From: Discostella pseudostelligera
Taxonomy: Eukaryota > Bacillariophyta > Thalassiosirophyceae > Thalassiosirales > Thalassiosiraceae
Direction: 5' to 3'
Assembly: GCA_036940085.1 (NCBI GenBank)
Contig: JALLBK010000686.1
Span: forward strand, 1-21,821
Length of the DNA: 21,821 bases
Shown one piece after another: positions 1-9,586 of this stretch (position 1 is the first letter of the stretch; each line of letters starts with the position of its first letter). The notes beneath the pieces were generated by a model, which was given only the letters and a program-made list of their open reading frames with translations, searched no databases and was not told the DNA's origin. A program made the position numbers and the translations under genes.

Positions 1-806
1 TAGCTGCTTGTACCTTGGATACGACAAGGTGCGTGTAGCAAGCAACAGCATGCCAGCGAGCATGGGAAGGGAACAAGCGCCAATGGTTTGTTCTTTTGGA
101 CGACGCGTCCGGGTCAAAATCACACAAGATGTTGTCTCTCCCTCCAATGACGTTCGACCGTTAAGACCCATTTGTTCTTGAGAAACTTCCCTTGAGTGAG
201 AATTCATACCGACATGTCACAATAAGAACCAATTTCGTGCAAGTGGGAAGTTGAATTTGAGTTGCAGATATAAAGGGAATAGTTTCTGGGGTCATTATGC
301 CAAGCAATTGATGATCACTGCAAATAGGACGGTCTCAACAATTGGAGCCGGAGAAATTGTAGCCTCATCCAAAGTTCCTTTCCTTGCCAGCGACCCAACG
401 GTAGCAACTTTTTCTCACTTTCCCTCCGACAAGAGATAAGACTTCCATCCACCCAAAAGACCGAAAAATTGAGAATTGGATCTTTCCTTTCTCGTATTCT
501 AACGATCCCTACATACGTGAAGTTGTGTGTGTGAGAAAATAGCGAGGTCTAATTCCTTCCACCTACTTTGGAACTAGTACAAATTTGAACTCAACGGTCG
601 GCCATGCTGGCGACGGTCCATTGCCTCCCCAAAACGAACGCGAGATGGTCCACTGCACCGACCACCACCGACGATACTGCTGCCTCCGCACAAGAACAAG
701 CAAGCAAGCAAAGATCTTTGCCTACGACCCTTCCATAATAGATTCACCCTATTATTCCATTACCAATACACCAATAGATATATATCAATAATCAATCGCA
801 TCAACC
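1..806. other. Intergenic region upstream of the Asn/Cys-rich protein gene
   Basis: No convincing coding region is seen on either strand. The short open frames here start at non-ATG codons and have no recognisable composition. The segment just before 807 is A/T-rich (about 735-800) and runs into a CAACCATGA start context, so it probably holds the promoter and 5' leader of the gene at 807. The left part could include the end of a neighbouring transcript, but nothing supports that directly. Confidence 0.5.
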
Positions 807-2111
807 ATGAAGTTCTCTCTTACCCTCCTCGCCTCCACGGCCGCCATCGCCGCCGCCTCCACCAACCCCTTCGCACCCAAGGTCAGCCGCAACTCCGCCA
901 AGGCCCAAATGAACGCCAAGCTCATGCTGCGCGCCACGCCCCTCCGTAAGCTCCAGGACAACGACGACGAGGCCGAGGAGGTTGATCTTTCCGGCTACTC
1001 CATCAAGTTCGAAAAGTGCCAATTCGTCAAGCAATATGCCTACAACAACAATGGCAACAACAATAACAAGAACAACAATAAGAATGGACAGTATTCCGAC
1101 ACCGTCCTGGCCACCCAGCATTTTGTCATTTTCCGCATGTGCCCCGACAATAGCTGCGGTACTTGCAACTACAACTACGGCGAGTACATTGTCGACATGG
1201 ACAGCTACCTTTCATATACCCTCGAGGCGAAGCAGCAGGAGCAGGAGCAATATTGCGAGCTCTGCGACCAGTGTGTTGAGGCTGCCGCCAACGCCGCCAA
1301 TGGTGACGATGCCAATGGAGATAATGCCGATAACAACAATGCCAACCAGTGCGCGAATGTCGACACTACCACGTGTTATGGCGAATGCCAGAACATTGAC
1401 AACATGGAAGCCAATGGCTACGTCGATGCCAGTCAGTACGTCCAGTGCCAACAGCTCAACTACCAAGATGCCAATGGCAACAAGCCCTACTATGCCGGCG
1501 CCGTCTGCGCTTCCAGCGGCAGCCGTATCAAGATTGGTCTCTTCACTGACGAGTATTGCTCCCAATACGATGAGAGCGCCGATGTCGCCACCTACTTGAA
1601 GAACGATGATGGTACCACGCTCAACCTCAGCTACCATCTCCTCAAGCAGACCTTTGCCGAGGGAGAGTGCATTGCCTCGTGCCTCAAGGAAGATGAGAAT
1701 GCCAACAACAACAATAATAACAACAACAACAACCAGAACCAACGTGCCGAAGTCAATGAGGTATGCGAGAACCTATACAACTACGCTGGCAAGTGCGAAT
1801 CTACCCATGGCTTTGCCAATGGCATGAAGTCCTACAATGATTACGACAACCAAGCTCGTAATGAAGAGCTTGTTTGCAACTTCATTACCAGTATCAAGGC
1901 CGGAACTTATGATTTGACTGGTGATATTGTCGTTACCGGTGGACGCAGCACCGTTGGTGGTGGAACCAGTACCACTGGTGGACAGAAGTTTGCGTTGACC
2001 TTCTTCATTTTGGGAAGTGTTGGATTGGCTGGTTATGCTGCCATGTTGCACTCGCAACTTACCAAGGGTGCCAAGGCCGATCTTAGCCGACAGGGTGGTG
2101 CCATGGCCTAA
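807..2111 (+). CDS. Secreted Asn/Cys-rich type I membrane protein, stramenopile-type, function unknown
   Basis: The 434-residue protein begins with a clear signal peptide (residues 1-18, ending in Ala/Ser) and ends with a hydrophobic segment at about 395-414 followed by a short basic tail, so a type I membrane topology is expected. The lumenal part is rich in Asn, Asp, Tyr and Cys. Cys pairs (CPDNSCGTC, CELCDQC) suggest a disulfide-bonded fold, interrupted by poly-Asn runs at about 75-90 and 300-312. An RKL tripeptide at 47-49 is followed by an acidic stretch and resembles an RxL propeptide site. Codons mostly end in C or G, with AAC, GCC, TAC and AAG frequent, which suggests high expression. 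I recall similar Cys-rich proteins with a conserved 'FRMCP...YGEY' core in diatoms, but I cannot name the family. The start at 807 is chosen for the signal peptide and the CAACCATGA context. No intron is evident. Confidence 0.85.
   Translation: MKFSLTLLASTAAIAAASTNPFAPKVSRNSAKAQMNAKLMLRATPLRKLQDNDDEAEEVDLSGYSIKFEKCQFVKQYAYNNNGNNNNKNNNKNGQYSDTVLATQHFVIFRMCPDNSCGTCNYNYGEYIVDMDSYLSYTLEAKQQEQEQYCELCDQCVEAAANAANGDDANGDNADNNNANQCANVDTTTCYGECQNIDNMEANGYVDASQYVQCQQLNYQDANGNKPYYAGAVCASSGSRIKIGLFTDEYCSQYDESADVATYLKNDDGTTLNLSYHLLKQTFAEGECIASCLKEDENANNNNNNNNNNQNQRAEVNEVCENLYNYAGKCESTHGFANGMKSYNDYDNQARNEELVCNFITSIKAGTYDLTGDIVVTGGRSTVGGGTSTTGGQKFALTFFILGSVGLAGYAAMLHSQLTKGAKADLSRQGGAMA
1030..1092 (+). repeat. 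AAC/AAT/AAG trinucleotide tract, first poly-Asn run
   Basis: This in-frame, nearly uninterrupted run of AAC, AAT and a few AAG codons encodes Asn-rich sequence in the membrane protein at 807-2111. A second tract lies at about 1702-1740. Such trinucleotide tracts expand and contract in frame, so alleles may differ in length. Confidence 0.6.
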
Positions 2112-2975
2112 ATGCTTCGTTTCAAGGCCCTGACCATGCTAGAACCCTTCTCCCCTCGTGCTCTTTTGAATTTTGTGGACCTCCCCTGTTAAACTCGATT
2201 GAGAGTTGAATGCTCGTTTGTTCCCTCGTCGATAATATGGAGGGTGGCAAGACATTCCTCCTCGGATCAATTTGTTTACCGCTGTATGTTTTTAAAGATT
2301 AGCAATCTCGTTTGGAAAGTTTCATGCTATCTACTCCTATCATTTACCGTCTCTTGCCGATAGTTCGAATAGTTGTAAGTTAGGAGTTTCTCCAGTTTGT
2401 TGGAAGCCGTCCATCATTGGGGGAAGGGAGTTGAGAGGGACTGTACTAAGAATCAAGTGAACGGAGAGCCTGCGGCGGATGGTGAGAAGATATTCGGATG
2501 CTTCTCCATATCTTGTGGAGAGATAGTTCACGATCTCTCTAGTGGAAGGAAGCAAGGACTCCATCTGACCAAAGACTACATTTTCTACAATTATGATACC
2601 TATATGCACGGTGCGGCATGGTGGGTATAAGTAGGTCGTAGCCGTTTCGGTGCATTAGGTAAAGATGACAAGATCCCATCACTGATTTTGGATTTATGGA
2701 TACTTAATATATCGTATAGCTTCTATAAATCTTGTTCTATTTCCTTCGTTCCGCCACAACTGTGGTCCATCCATTGTTGTGAAATGAACCTACTCTTTAC
2801 TCCCCATAGCTTGTTGTTCGCTCTCATCATGCAATATCCACCATCTCATTGAAAAGAAGGATTGGCGAGGAACCGATACACTGAGTCCAATGCCCATTCG
2901 TCGACTTCCCGCTCATCCAAATCACTTCCCGCCGGTGTTATTTGTTCTGCCAACTTCACATCTTATGATCTTCTA
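2112..2975. other. Convergent intergenic region, no gene seen
   Basis: This lies between the 3' ends of two convergent genes. The two short open frames (about 80 residues each, one per strand, around 2340-2630) overlap each other and show no recognisable motif or codon bias. The region probably carries the two 3' UTRs. Nothing else could be supported. Confidence 0.5.
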
Positions 2976-5540
2976 CTACTTGCGATTTCTATTTCTATTT
3001 CTAGTGCGACGACGTTTCCTTTCTGGTGATGTGATCCCAGATTTGTCGTTCCCATTATTATTGTTGCGCCCCCCCGCAGCAACGTTGCTGCTATTGTTGC
3101 CACCACCTCCTCCTCCTCGCCCTCCACCATTGCATCCGCCTCCGTAGCTGTTGCTTCCATTGTGGCCACCGCCTCCTCCTCCTCCTTTGTTTCCAACGAA
3201 ATTGCTCTTGTTGCCACCACTTCTTCCACCGCCAACACTATCCCCACGGTCTCTATTGTTGTTGCTGTTGTTGGTACTGTTCCTAGCGCCGGGGCGATGA
3301 TTCTGTGAACCATCATGTTGACGATGGTCGCGTTCATTGGAACGTGATTTGGATCGTCGTACATGCGATGGCTGAGATTGTCTTCCACTGTCGCCACCAC
3401 CACCATTGTTAGAGTTTGGAGGACGAGAAGGACTGTTGCTCCTACCACCCCGGTGATGTGGAAGGAGATGAGAGTGCGGTCTGCTGCTTCTGCTACTTCC
3501 TCGGCTCCCACCGCCTCCTCCTCCTCCTCGACTACCACTATCGCGACTACGCGATCGATCGGCCCTTCGTCGACTGCTGCTTCGACTGCTATCTCGATCC
3601 CTCGACGAACGACGATGACGCCTATGATCAGAATCCCGACGATCTCTGGAACGGCTACTAGTACGTCTTCGTTGCTGTGTCGATGATCGGCCACGTCCAC
3701 TGCCGCGACTACGGCTCCTCGATCGGCTACTACGACTGTGACTGCGTCGTCGTCTTTGTTGCTGCTGCTGCTGCATCATCATCTGCCGCGGATCCTCCTC
3801 GTGTCCAGCACCCCCAGTAGCAGTACGCCCATCTCTTCCTTTTCGACGATCATCATTGTCATCACCTCCTCTCCTCTTTCCAGCACTACCACTGCCACCA
3901 CCGCTACTACGGTTTCGACTACTTCCACCTCGTGATGATGGCGATCGAGAACGAGATCGACTGCTGCGCCCGCCACCCTTCCTCCTCTCGCGATCTCGAC
4001 TGTAGGATCTGTAATGACTATCACCACCGCGACTACGACTACGACTGCGAGTACGCGATCGACTGCGGCTAGTACCTCCTCCTCCTCCTCCTCCACCACC
4101 ACCTCGCTGCTCCCGTCCTCGACGTGACGACGATGAGGAGGAGGTAAGGCGTTTTGAATTCCCATCTCCATTTCTAGTATCCGAAGCTCCTCTACTATCC
4201 CGTTGATCTCGTTCGCGTTCACCCCTTCTATCTCGTCCACCACCGCCGCCACTTCCTTCATTACCACGATGGTAATAATTGTCATCTCCTTTGCGATACT
4301 GATCCTCCTCTCCTCCTCGATGCTGCGGATGCGGAAGGTTGTGTAATGGATACGGAAGATGAGGTGGTGCACCACCCGCTCCTCCTCCTCCTCCCGGCAC
4401 AATGCCACCCATTACCACGTTGGAGGGTGGACCCATGTTGGGATGATAGCCACTACCAGAATTAGATGGTGGACCCATGCTGCTACGATGATGTTGTTGC
4501 TGTTGCTGTGACATGCCTAAAGGAGGTGGTGGTGGTGGTGGAGGAGGTGGTAGTGGAAGAATGGGAGTTCCACCACCACTTCCAACTCCGCCTCCTCCCA
4601 TGGCAAACATCGGATGGTGCATTCCATGAGCATGAGGCGGTGGCAATGGAAGTGAATGACGAAGATGATGATTGTTTGGATGATGAGGAGGAGGATGCAT
4701 TTGTGGATTATTTGCATGATGATGCATTTGTGGATAGTAAGGCGGTGGTACTAGCGGTGGTGGTGGCATCATGGAATTAGTGTGGGAGTTGTTCATCATA
4801 TTTTGGACGTCGCGATGTTGGTTTCCACTACCGCTACCACCACTTCCTCCCCCTCCTCGATTTTGGTTCATTCTTCCAGTATTGTTATCAAAGGAGGTAT
4901 TAGTCGACGACTTCTGTTGCTGTAGTTGTTGTTGTCGGTCCAGCTTTCCATTATTGCTCTGTGCATGAGTGTTGGATTGTTGATCATGTTCATCGATATC
5001 TATGCCATAACTAGCATTGTTGCTTCTCCTAAAATTGACTTGGTTATCTTTGGCGCTAACCTCGTCGTCTTCTTCTTCGCTATTATTGTCATCCTCATCA
5101 TCATTTCCATTACAGCTATTATTATTCGCCATCTCCTGACTCACCACAGTATCAAACGTCCGTCGTGCTGCCACCATACATCCAGCAAATAGCATAGCAT
5201 CTAAGCCTAATTTCATCTGTTCCTTTTCCCATGGATGTAATTTATCATACCATTGTTTCCCCGGTGATGGACGTAAGAGGAGTGTTAGTTGATCTTCGGA
5301 TGCGGCTGCACCACTAATCGAACTGCTATCATTGTGTAAATTATTGCCACCACTATTGGCATGACGGGAGATTGCCGCGCGCAATGTTCCCTCGACATCA
5401 ATTTGGGATAGGATGGAATTGTTATTGTTGCTGTTGATCTTATTATTGCTGCTGCTGCTGCTGCTATTGGTGCTGTTGTAATGATACCGCGGATGCTGCT
5501 GCTGTTGGTAATAATGCTGATGATACTGATGATGATTCAT
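2976..5540 (-). CDS. RS-rich low-complexity protein, probable nuclear/splicing-associated
   Basis: The 854-residue protein is almost wholly low complexity. Residues 1-45 are rich in His, Gln, Asn and Ser. Residues 90-137 form the only segment with ordinary composition, including SPGKQWYDKLHPWEKEQ and then a hydrophobic stretch, probably helical. Residues about 140-170 are acidic. About 215-420 is rich in Gly, Pro, His and Met with a long poly-Pro run. About 430-750 is a long series of RS, SR and RD dipeptides with Gly runs, and the C-terminus is Gly/Asn-rich with a basic tail (RNRNRK). RS domains mark SR and SR-like factors in nuclear speckles and pre-mRNA processing, regulated by Ser phosphorylation. 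No RNA-recognition motif, zinc finger or helicase motif is visible, so it is SR-like and not a classical SR protein. The ATG at 5540 is the first in the open frame. Several overlapping frames on both strands are shadows of its repeats. Confidence 0.75.
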   Translation of the reverse strand: MNHHQYHQHYYQQQQHPRYHYNSTNSSSSSSNNKINSNNNNSILSQIDVEGTLRAAISRHANSGGNNLHNDSSSISGAAASEDQLTLLLRPSPGKQWYDKLHPWEKEQMKLGLDAMLFAGCMVAARRTFDTVVSQEMANNNSCNGNDDEDDNNSEEEDDEVSAKDNQVNFRRSNNASYGIDIDEHDQQSNTHAQSNNGKLDRQQQLQQQKSSTNTSFDNNTGRMNQNRGGGGSGGSGSGNQHRDVQNMMNNSHTNSMMPPPPLVPPPYYPQMHHHANNPQMHPPPHHPNNHHLRHSLPLPPPHAHGMHHPMFAMGGGGVGSGGGTPILPLPPPPPPPPPPLGMSQQQQQHHRSSMGPPSNSGSGYHPNMGPPSNVVMGGIVPGGGGGAGGAPPHLPYPLHNLPHPQHRGGEEDQYRKGDDNYYHRGNEGSGGGGGRDRRGERERDQRDSRGASDTRNGDGNSKRLTSSSSSSRRGREQRGGGGGGGGGGTSRSRSRTRSRSRSRGGDSHYRSYSRDRERRKGGGRSSRSRSRSPSSRGGSSRNRSSGGGSGSAGKRRGGDDNDDRRKGRDGRTATGGAGHEEDPRQMMMQQQQQQRRRRSHSRSSRSRSRSRGSGRGRSSTQQRRRTSSRSRDRRDSDHRRHRRSSRDRDSSRSSSRRRADRSRSRDSGSRGGGGGGGSRGSSRSSRPHSHLLPHHRGGRSNSPSRPPNSNNGGGGDSGRQSQPSHVRRSKSRSNERDHRQHDGSQNHRPGARNSTNNSNNNRDRGDSVGGGRSGGNKSNFVGNKGGGGGGGHNGSNSYGGGCNGGGRGGGGGGNNSSNVAAGGRNNNNGNDKSGITSPERKRRRTRNRNRNRK
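5430..5475 (-). repeat. Trinucleotide tract encoding poly-Ser
   Basis: A run of GCT/ATT repeats on the plus strand reads as AGC/AAT on the coding strand and encodes the Ser/Asn run near residue 25-40 of the RS-rich protein. It is a likely length-variable microsatellite. Confidence 0.6.
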
Positions 5541-6271
5541 GTCTCTAAATTTTTGGGAATACCCTCTCTCCTTTGCAAAATATTGATGTCGTCGATACCA
5601 GTAGTTAAGTGGAGGAGGCAGCAGGCCGACAACTCTCGACGACTATATGGTGCTCTTGACACTCGATACTGACGACACTCGATGATGACGACTGCGACTG
5701 CGACGTAGATCTAATTTTTGTGGGCCTTGATCTGCATTTCACATTATTCAAAATATTAAATCCCCCACACACCCTTCACTAGCTGATACTGATAATCAAT
5801 ACCCTTAAAGCTGGACAACAATGACGGCCGCTTGGCTTGGGATAGGGAGGCGGTCAATGCGCAGCGGCTGGCGGCTGCGATGATGATGCAGTGAAGGTGA
5901 AGGTGAAGTCGTCTTGCTTGGTTTGTGTGGGTGCAACAAGGTGCAACAACAACACCAACAACAACAACCACCACCACAAGCAAGGGAAACGGTGACGAAC
6001 CAGCCACACGTCTGTCATTCTCCCCGTCACCCTGTCTGGCCGCCCCGTACTTTCACGTGGCAGTGATTTGGCGGGAAAGCTCTCGACTCGACTCACGCAT
6101 TCTCTGCTTTCACGTGTGGCAGCTACGCTACTGAGTTTGATTCGAGTGCTTCATGTCCACTCCTAGCATTTAGGCATCCTCGATAACAACTTGAGCATTG
6201 AACACATCATACTATCTCTACACAGTTTTAATAAGCTCTAACAAGTAAGCACCACCGCAGCAATTACTCAT
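5541..6271. other. Intergenic region upstream of the RS-rich gene and downstream of PGK
   Basis: No credible gene is present; the overlapping open frames around 5756-6134 are repeats of short codons (ACA/ACC, GTT/GTG). The segment holds the promoter of the minus-strand RS-rich gene and the 3' end of PGK. A cluster of E2F-like and G-box-like sites is seen at 6054-6121 and is listed separately. Confidence 0.5.
6054..6121. promoter_or_regulatory. E2F-like site flanked by two G-box-like sites
   Basis: CACGTGGCA lies at 6054-6062, TTTGGCGGGAAA at 6067-6078 and CACGTGTGGCA at 6111-6121, about 515-580 bases upstream of the RS-rich gene start. TTTGGCGGGAAA matches the E2F/DP consensus in both orientations. 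CACGTG is the core recognised by many bZIP and bHLH factors. Regulation is inferred from motif match only. The same pair of motifs recurs at 11320-11489. Confidence 0.4.
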
Positions 6272-7609
6272 TCAAGCTTCCGACAATGCCGCCACACCAG
6301 GCAGCTCCTTACCCTCCAACAATTCCAAAGACGCTCCACCACCCGTACTAATATGACTCACACGTGAACCCAACCCAGCCTGATTTACGGCAGCAACACT
6401 ATCTCCACCTCCCACAATCGTCGTGGCGCCACGATCGGTTGCCTCCGCCAAGAGTTCTGCAACAGTTATTGTTCCAGTAGCGAATGGCTTCATCTCAAAG
6501 ACACCCATCGGTCCATTGAATACAATGGTATTGCATCGTCCAATCTCCTCCTTGAATAGCTCGAGAGTTTCCGGTCCTACATCCAATCCCATCCACTCGC
6601 CTGAAATTTCACTTGCTTTGGCAATGGCAGTGTTGGCATCTTCGGCGAACTTGTCGGCCAAGACCACATCGGGAGGAAGAATTAACTTCACACCCTTCTC
6701 CTCGGCCTGTTTCATAAGCTTCCCGGCCAATTCAATGTATTCTTCCTCAACCATACTTTTACCCACATCATAACCCAGAGCTCTGTAGAATGTGAAGATC
6801 ATTCCACCTCCCAATAGAATTGAATCGCATTTCTCAATCAACGATTCAATCACCGGAAGCTTCGTGCTGACTTTGGCTCCACCAATAATGGCACACAATG
6901 GACGTACTGGCTCATCGACGGCACCCTTCAGATACTTCAATTCCTTATCCAGTAGAAATCCCGCAGCACTTAGTTTCATATGGGACGCTACCCCAGCCGT
7001 GGAAGAATGTGCTCGATGCGCGGTCCCAAAGGCATCCATGACGAAATAATCGGCCAACTTGCCCAATCCTGCCGCGAGCTCCGGATCATTCTTCGTTTCA
7101 CCCTTGTGAAACCGCGTGTTCTCCAATAGCATAACTTCCCCCGATGTTAATGACTTGGCAACATTCTCGACTTCCTCGCCCATGCAATCATTGACTTTTT
7201 TCACGTCGACACCGAGCAATGCCTTGAGTGGCTCGACTACTGGATTCAGCCGACCATTCTTCCCCTTTTCGATAATTTCCCCCTTGGGTCGTCCAAAGTG
7301 ACTACACAATATGACATTGGCACCTTGATCCAATAGGAATTTGGTAGTGGGTACAATGGCACGTAGACGAGTGTCGTCGGTGACGGTAACTTCATCCTCT
7401 TTCGAGAGGGGGACATTGAGATCGACGCGCATTAGTACATTTTGACCTGAGAGGTTGACGCGTTCGGCGAGACCGGTGACGTTGAGCTTCTCGAGAGATA
7501 GGAGGGTGGCATGGTAGGAGCGGATATGGCTACTACTGATGGTGGTGAGGGTAGAGCGACGTGCCACTGCTTGGCGGAGGGCGGCGGCGGAGGAGGCGAA
7601 CATCATCAT
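6272..7609 (-). CDS. PGK: Phosphoglycerate kinase, probable mitochondrial isoform
   Basis: Phosphoglycerate kinase interconverts 1,3-bisphosphoglycerate and ADP with 3-phosphoglycerate and ATP. From the ATG at 7609 the protein has 445 residues. The N-domain motif RVDLNVP is at 61-67, and RAHSSTAG, GGAKVSTK, GGGMIFTFY, FNGPMGVFE and the C-terminal nucleotide-binding GGGDSVAAVNQAG and STGGGASLELLEG all follow in the usual order, so the enzyme looks complete. About 38 residues precede the normal start of the fold. They are rich in Ala, Ser and Arg with no acidic residue (MMMFASSAAALRQAVARR) and lack a signal peptide plus Phe site, which fits a mitochondrial presequence better than a diatom plastid leader. 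Diatoms are known to run the lower half of glycolysis in mitochondria. The frame stays open upstream to 8038, but that part is not PGK-like and lies in the promoter shared with FabG. No intron is seen. Confidence 0.95.
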   Translation of the reverse strand: MMMFASSAAALRQAVARRSTLTTISSSHIRSYHATLLSLEKLNVTGLAERVNLSGQNVLMRVDLNVPLSKEDEVTVTDDTRLRAIVPTTKFLLDQGANVILCSHFGRPKGEIIEKGKNGRLNPVVEPLKALLGVDVKKVNDCMGEEVENVAKSLTSGEVMLLENTRFHKGETKNDPELAAGLGKLADYFVMDAFGTAHRAHSSTAGVASHMKLSAAGFLLDKELKYLKGAVDEPVRPLCAIIGGAKVSTKLPVIESLIEKCDSILLGGGMIFTFYRALGYDVGKSMVEEEYIELAGKLMKQAEEKGVKLILPPDVVLADKFAEDANTAIAKASEISGEWMGLDVGPETLELFKEEIGRCNTIVFNGPMGVFEMKPFATGTITVAELLAEATDRGATTIVGGGDSVAAVNQAGLGSRVSHISTGGGASLELLEGKELPGVAALSEA

Positions 7610-8116
7610 GGTCGGCGGTGCTTTTGGACAAAAGCAAAAGTGGGACGATGATGACGACGGCGGCGGCGATGACGAGTTTGTGTGGTGCGAAGGTGCATCA
7701 AAGATTTTGTATCCAAGAGGCTCGCTCTTTTCTTCGCCTACGAAAGATTTGCGGGAAATCATTGGACACGTCATCGAGCCAAAGATTCGCCACGGTCTGT
7801 CTGGCGACGCGGTGATCGCTAAGCCGAATCCAACTTCCCGCCGACAACCGACGAAAGAACGCCCACTGCACGATGAGAACTGAGAACCGCCTGCCTTGAT
7901 GGGGTGGCGGCGATGGCAAGCATGCCTGCAAGCATATGGATATTGCGGCGCTGCCACTTCCCATTGAATTGAGAATAGTAGTACGATAGAGAATGGTATG
8001 GTAGGGTGATCCGAACCCCCATCAAGGGGAGAGAACAATGGACGATGCCAACCGATCTCTCGTGAACGTCATAAAGTGATACGGACATCAAGACCCAGGT
8101 AGGAACACATTACGTC
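7610..8116. promoter_or_regulatory. Bidirectional promoter between PGK and fabG
   Basis: The 507-base gap separates two divergent genes. ACGTCA hexamers occur at 7768-7773, 8066-8071 and 8112-8117, the last overlapping the A of the FabG start codon. In diatoms TGACGT/ACGTCA elements are known as CO2/cAMP-responsive sites bound by bZIP factors. E2F-like sequences TTTGCGGGAAA (7748-7758) and CTTCCCGCC (7834-7842) are also present. Coordinated control of both genes is inferred, not shown. Confidence 0.4.
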
Positions 8117-9328
<1,212 letters not shown>

Positions 9329-9586
9329 ACATGAACAGAGTAATAGAGTGCAATGGTGGTGAAATGATGAATGAAACCTGAAAGGTAGCGGATGACAATG
9401 TCCACCTAGACATGGATACTGCGTGCAATGCAACGACCAAGGCTGAATACTCTACAAAACTTGCAATTGTCTAATATTCTATCTAAAATTCTGCATTGCA
9501 TTCTCTACCACGAAACAAACAGCAAACAGAATAAATCATTCAAACGTAGTCACACACGATTTTTATCTTGTCAGTCACTGATATAT

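Noticed and set aside
2963..3700. 245-codon minus-strand frame within the RS-rich gene
   Set aside because: This is a frame-shifted reading of the same repeats with Val/Ala/Glu bias; the 854-residue frame is far longer and has RS composition.
3779..4408. 209-codon minus-strand frame within the RS-rich gene
   Set aside because: It is another shifted reading of trinucleotide-rich DNA with no recognisable domain.
7610..8038. Upstream extension of the PGK reading frame
   Set aside because: The frame stays open, but the residues show no PGK or targeting character. The ATG at 7609 gives a plausible presequence, and the segment is the shared divergent promoter.
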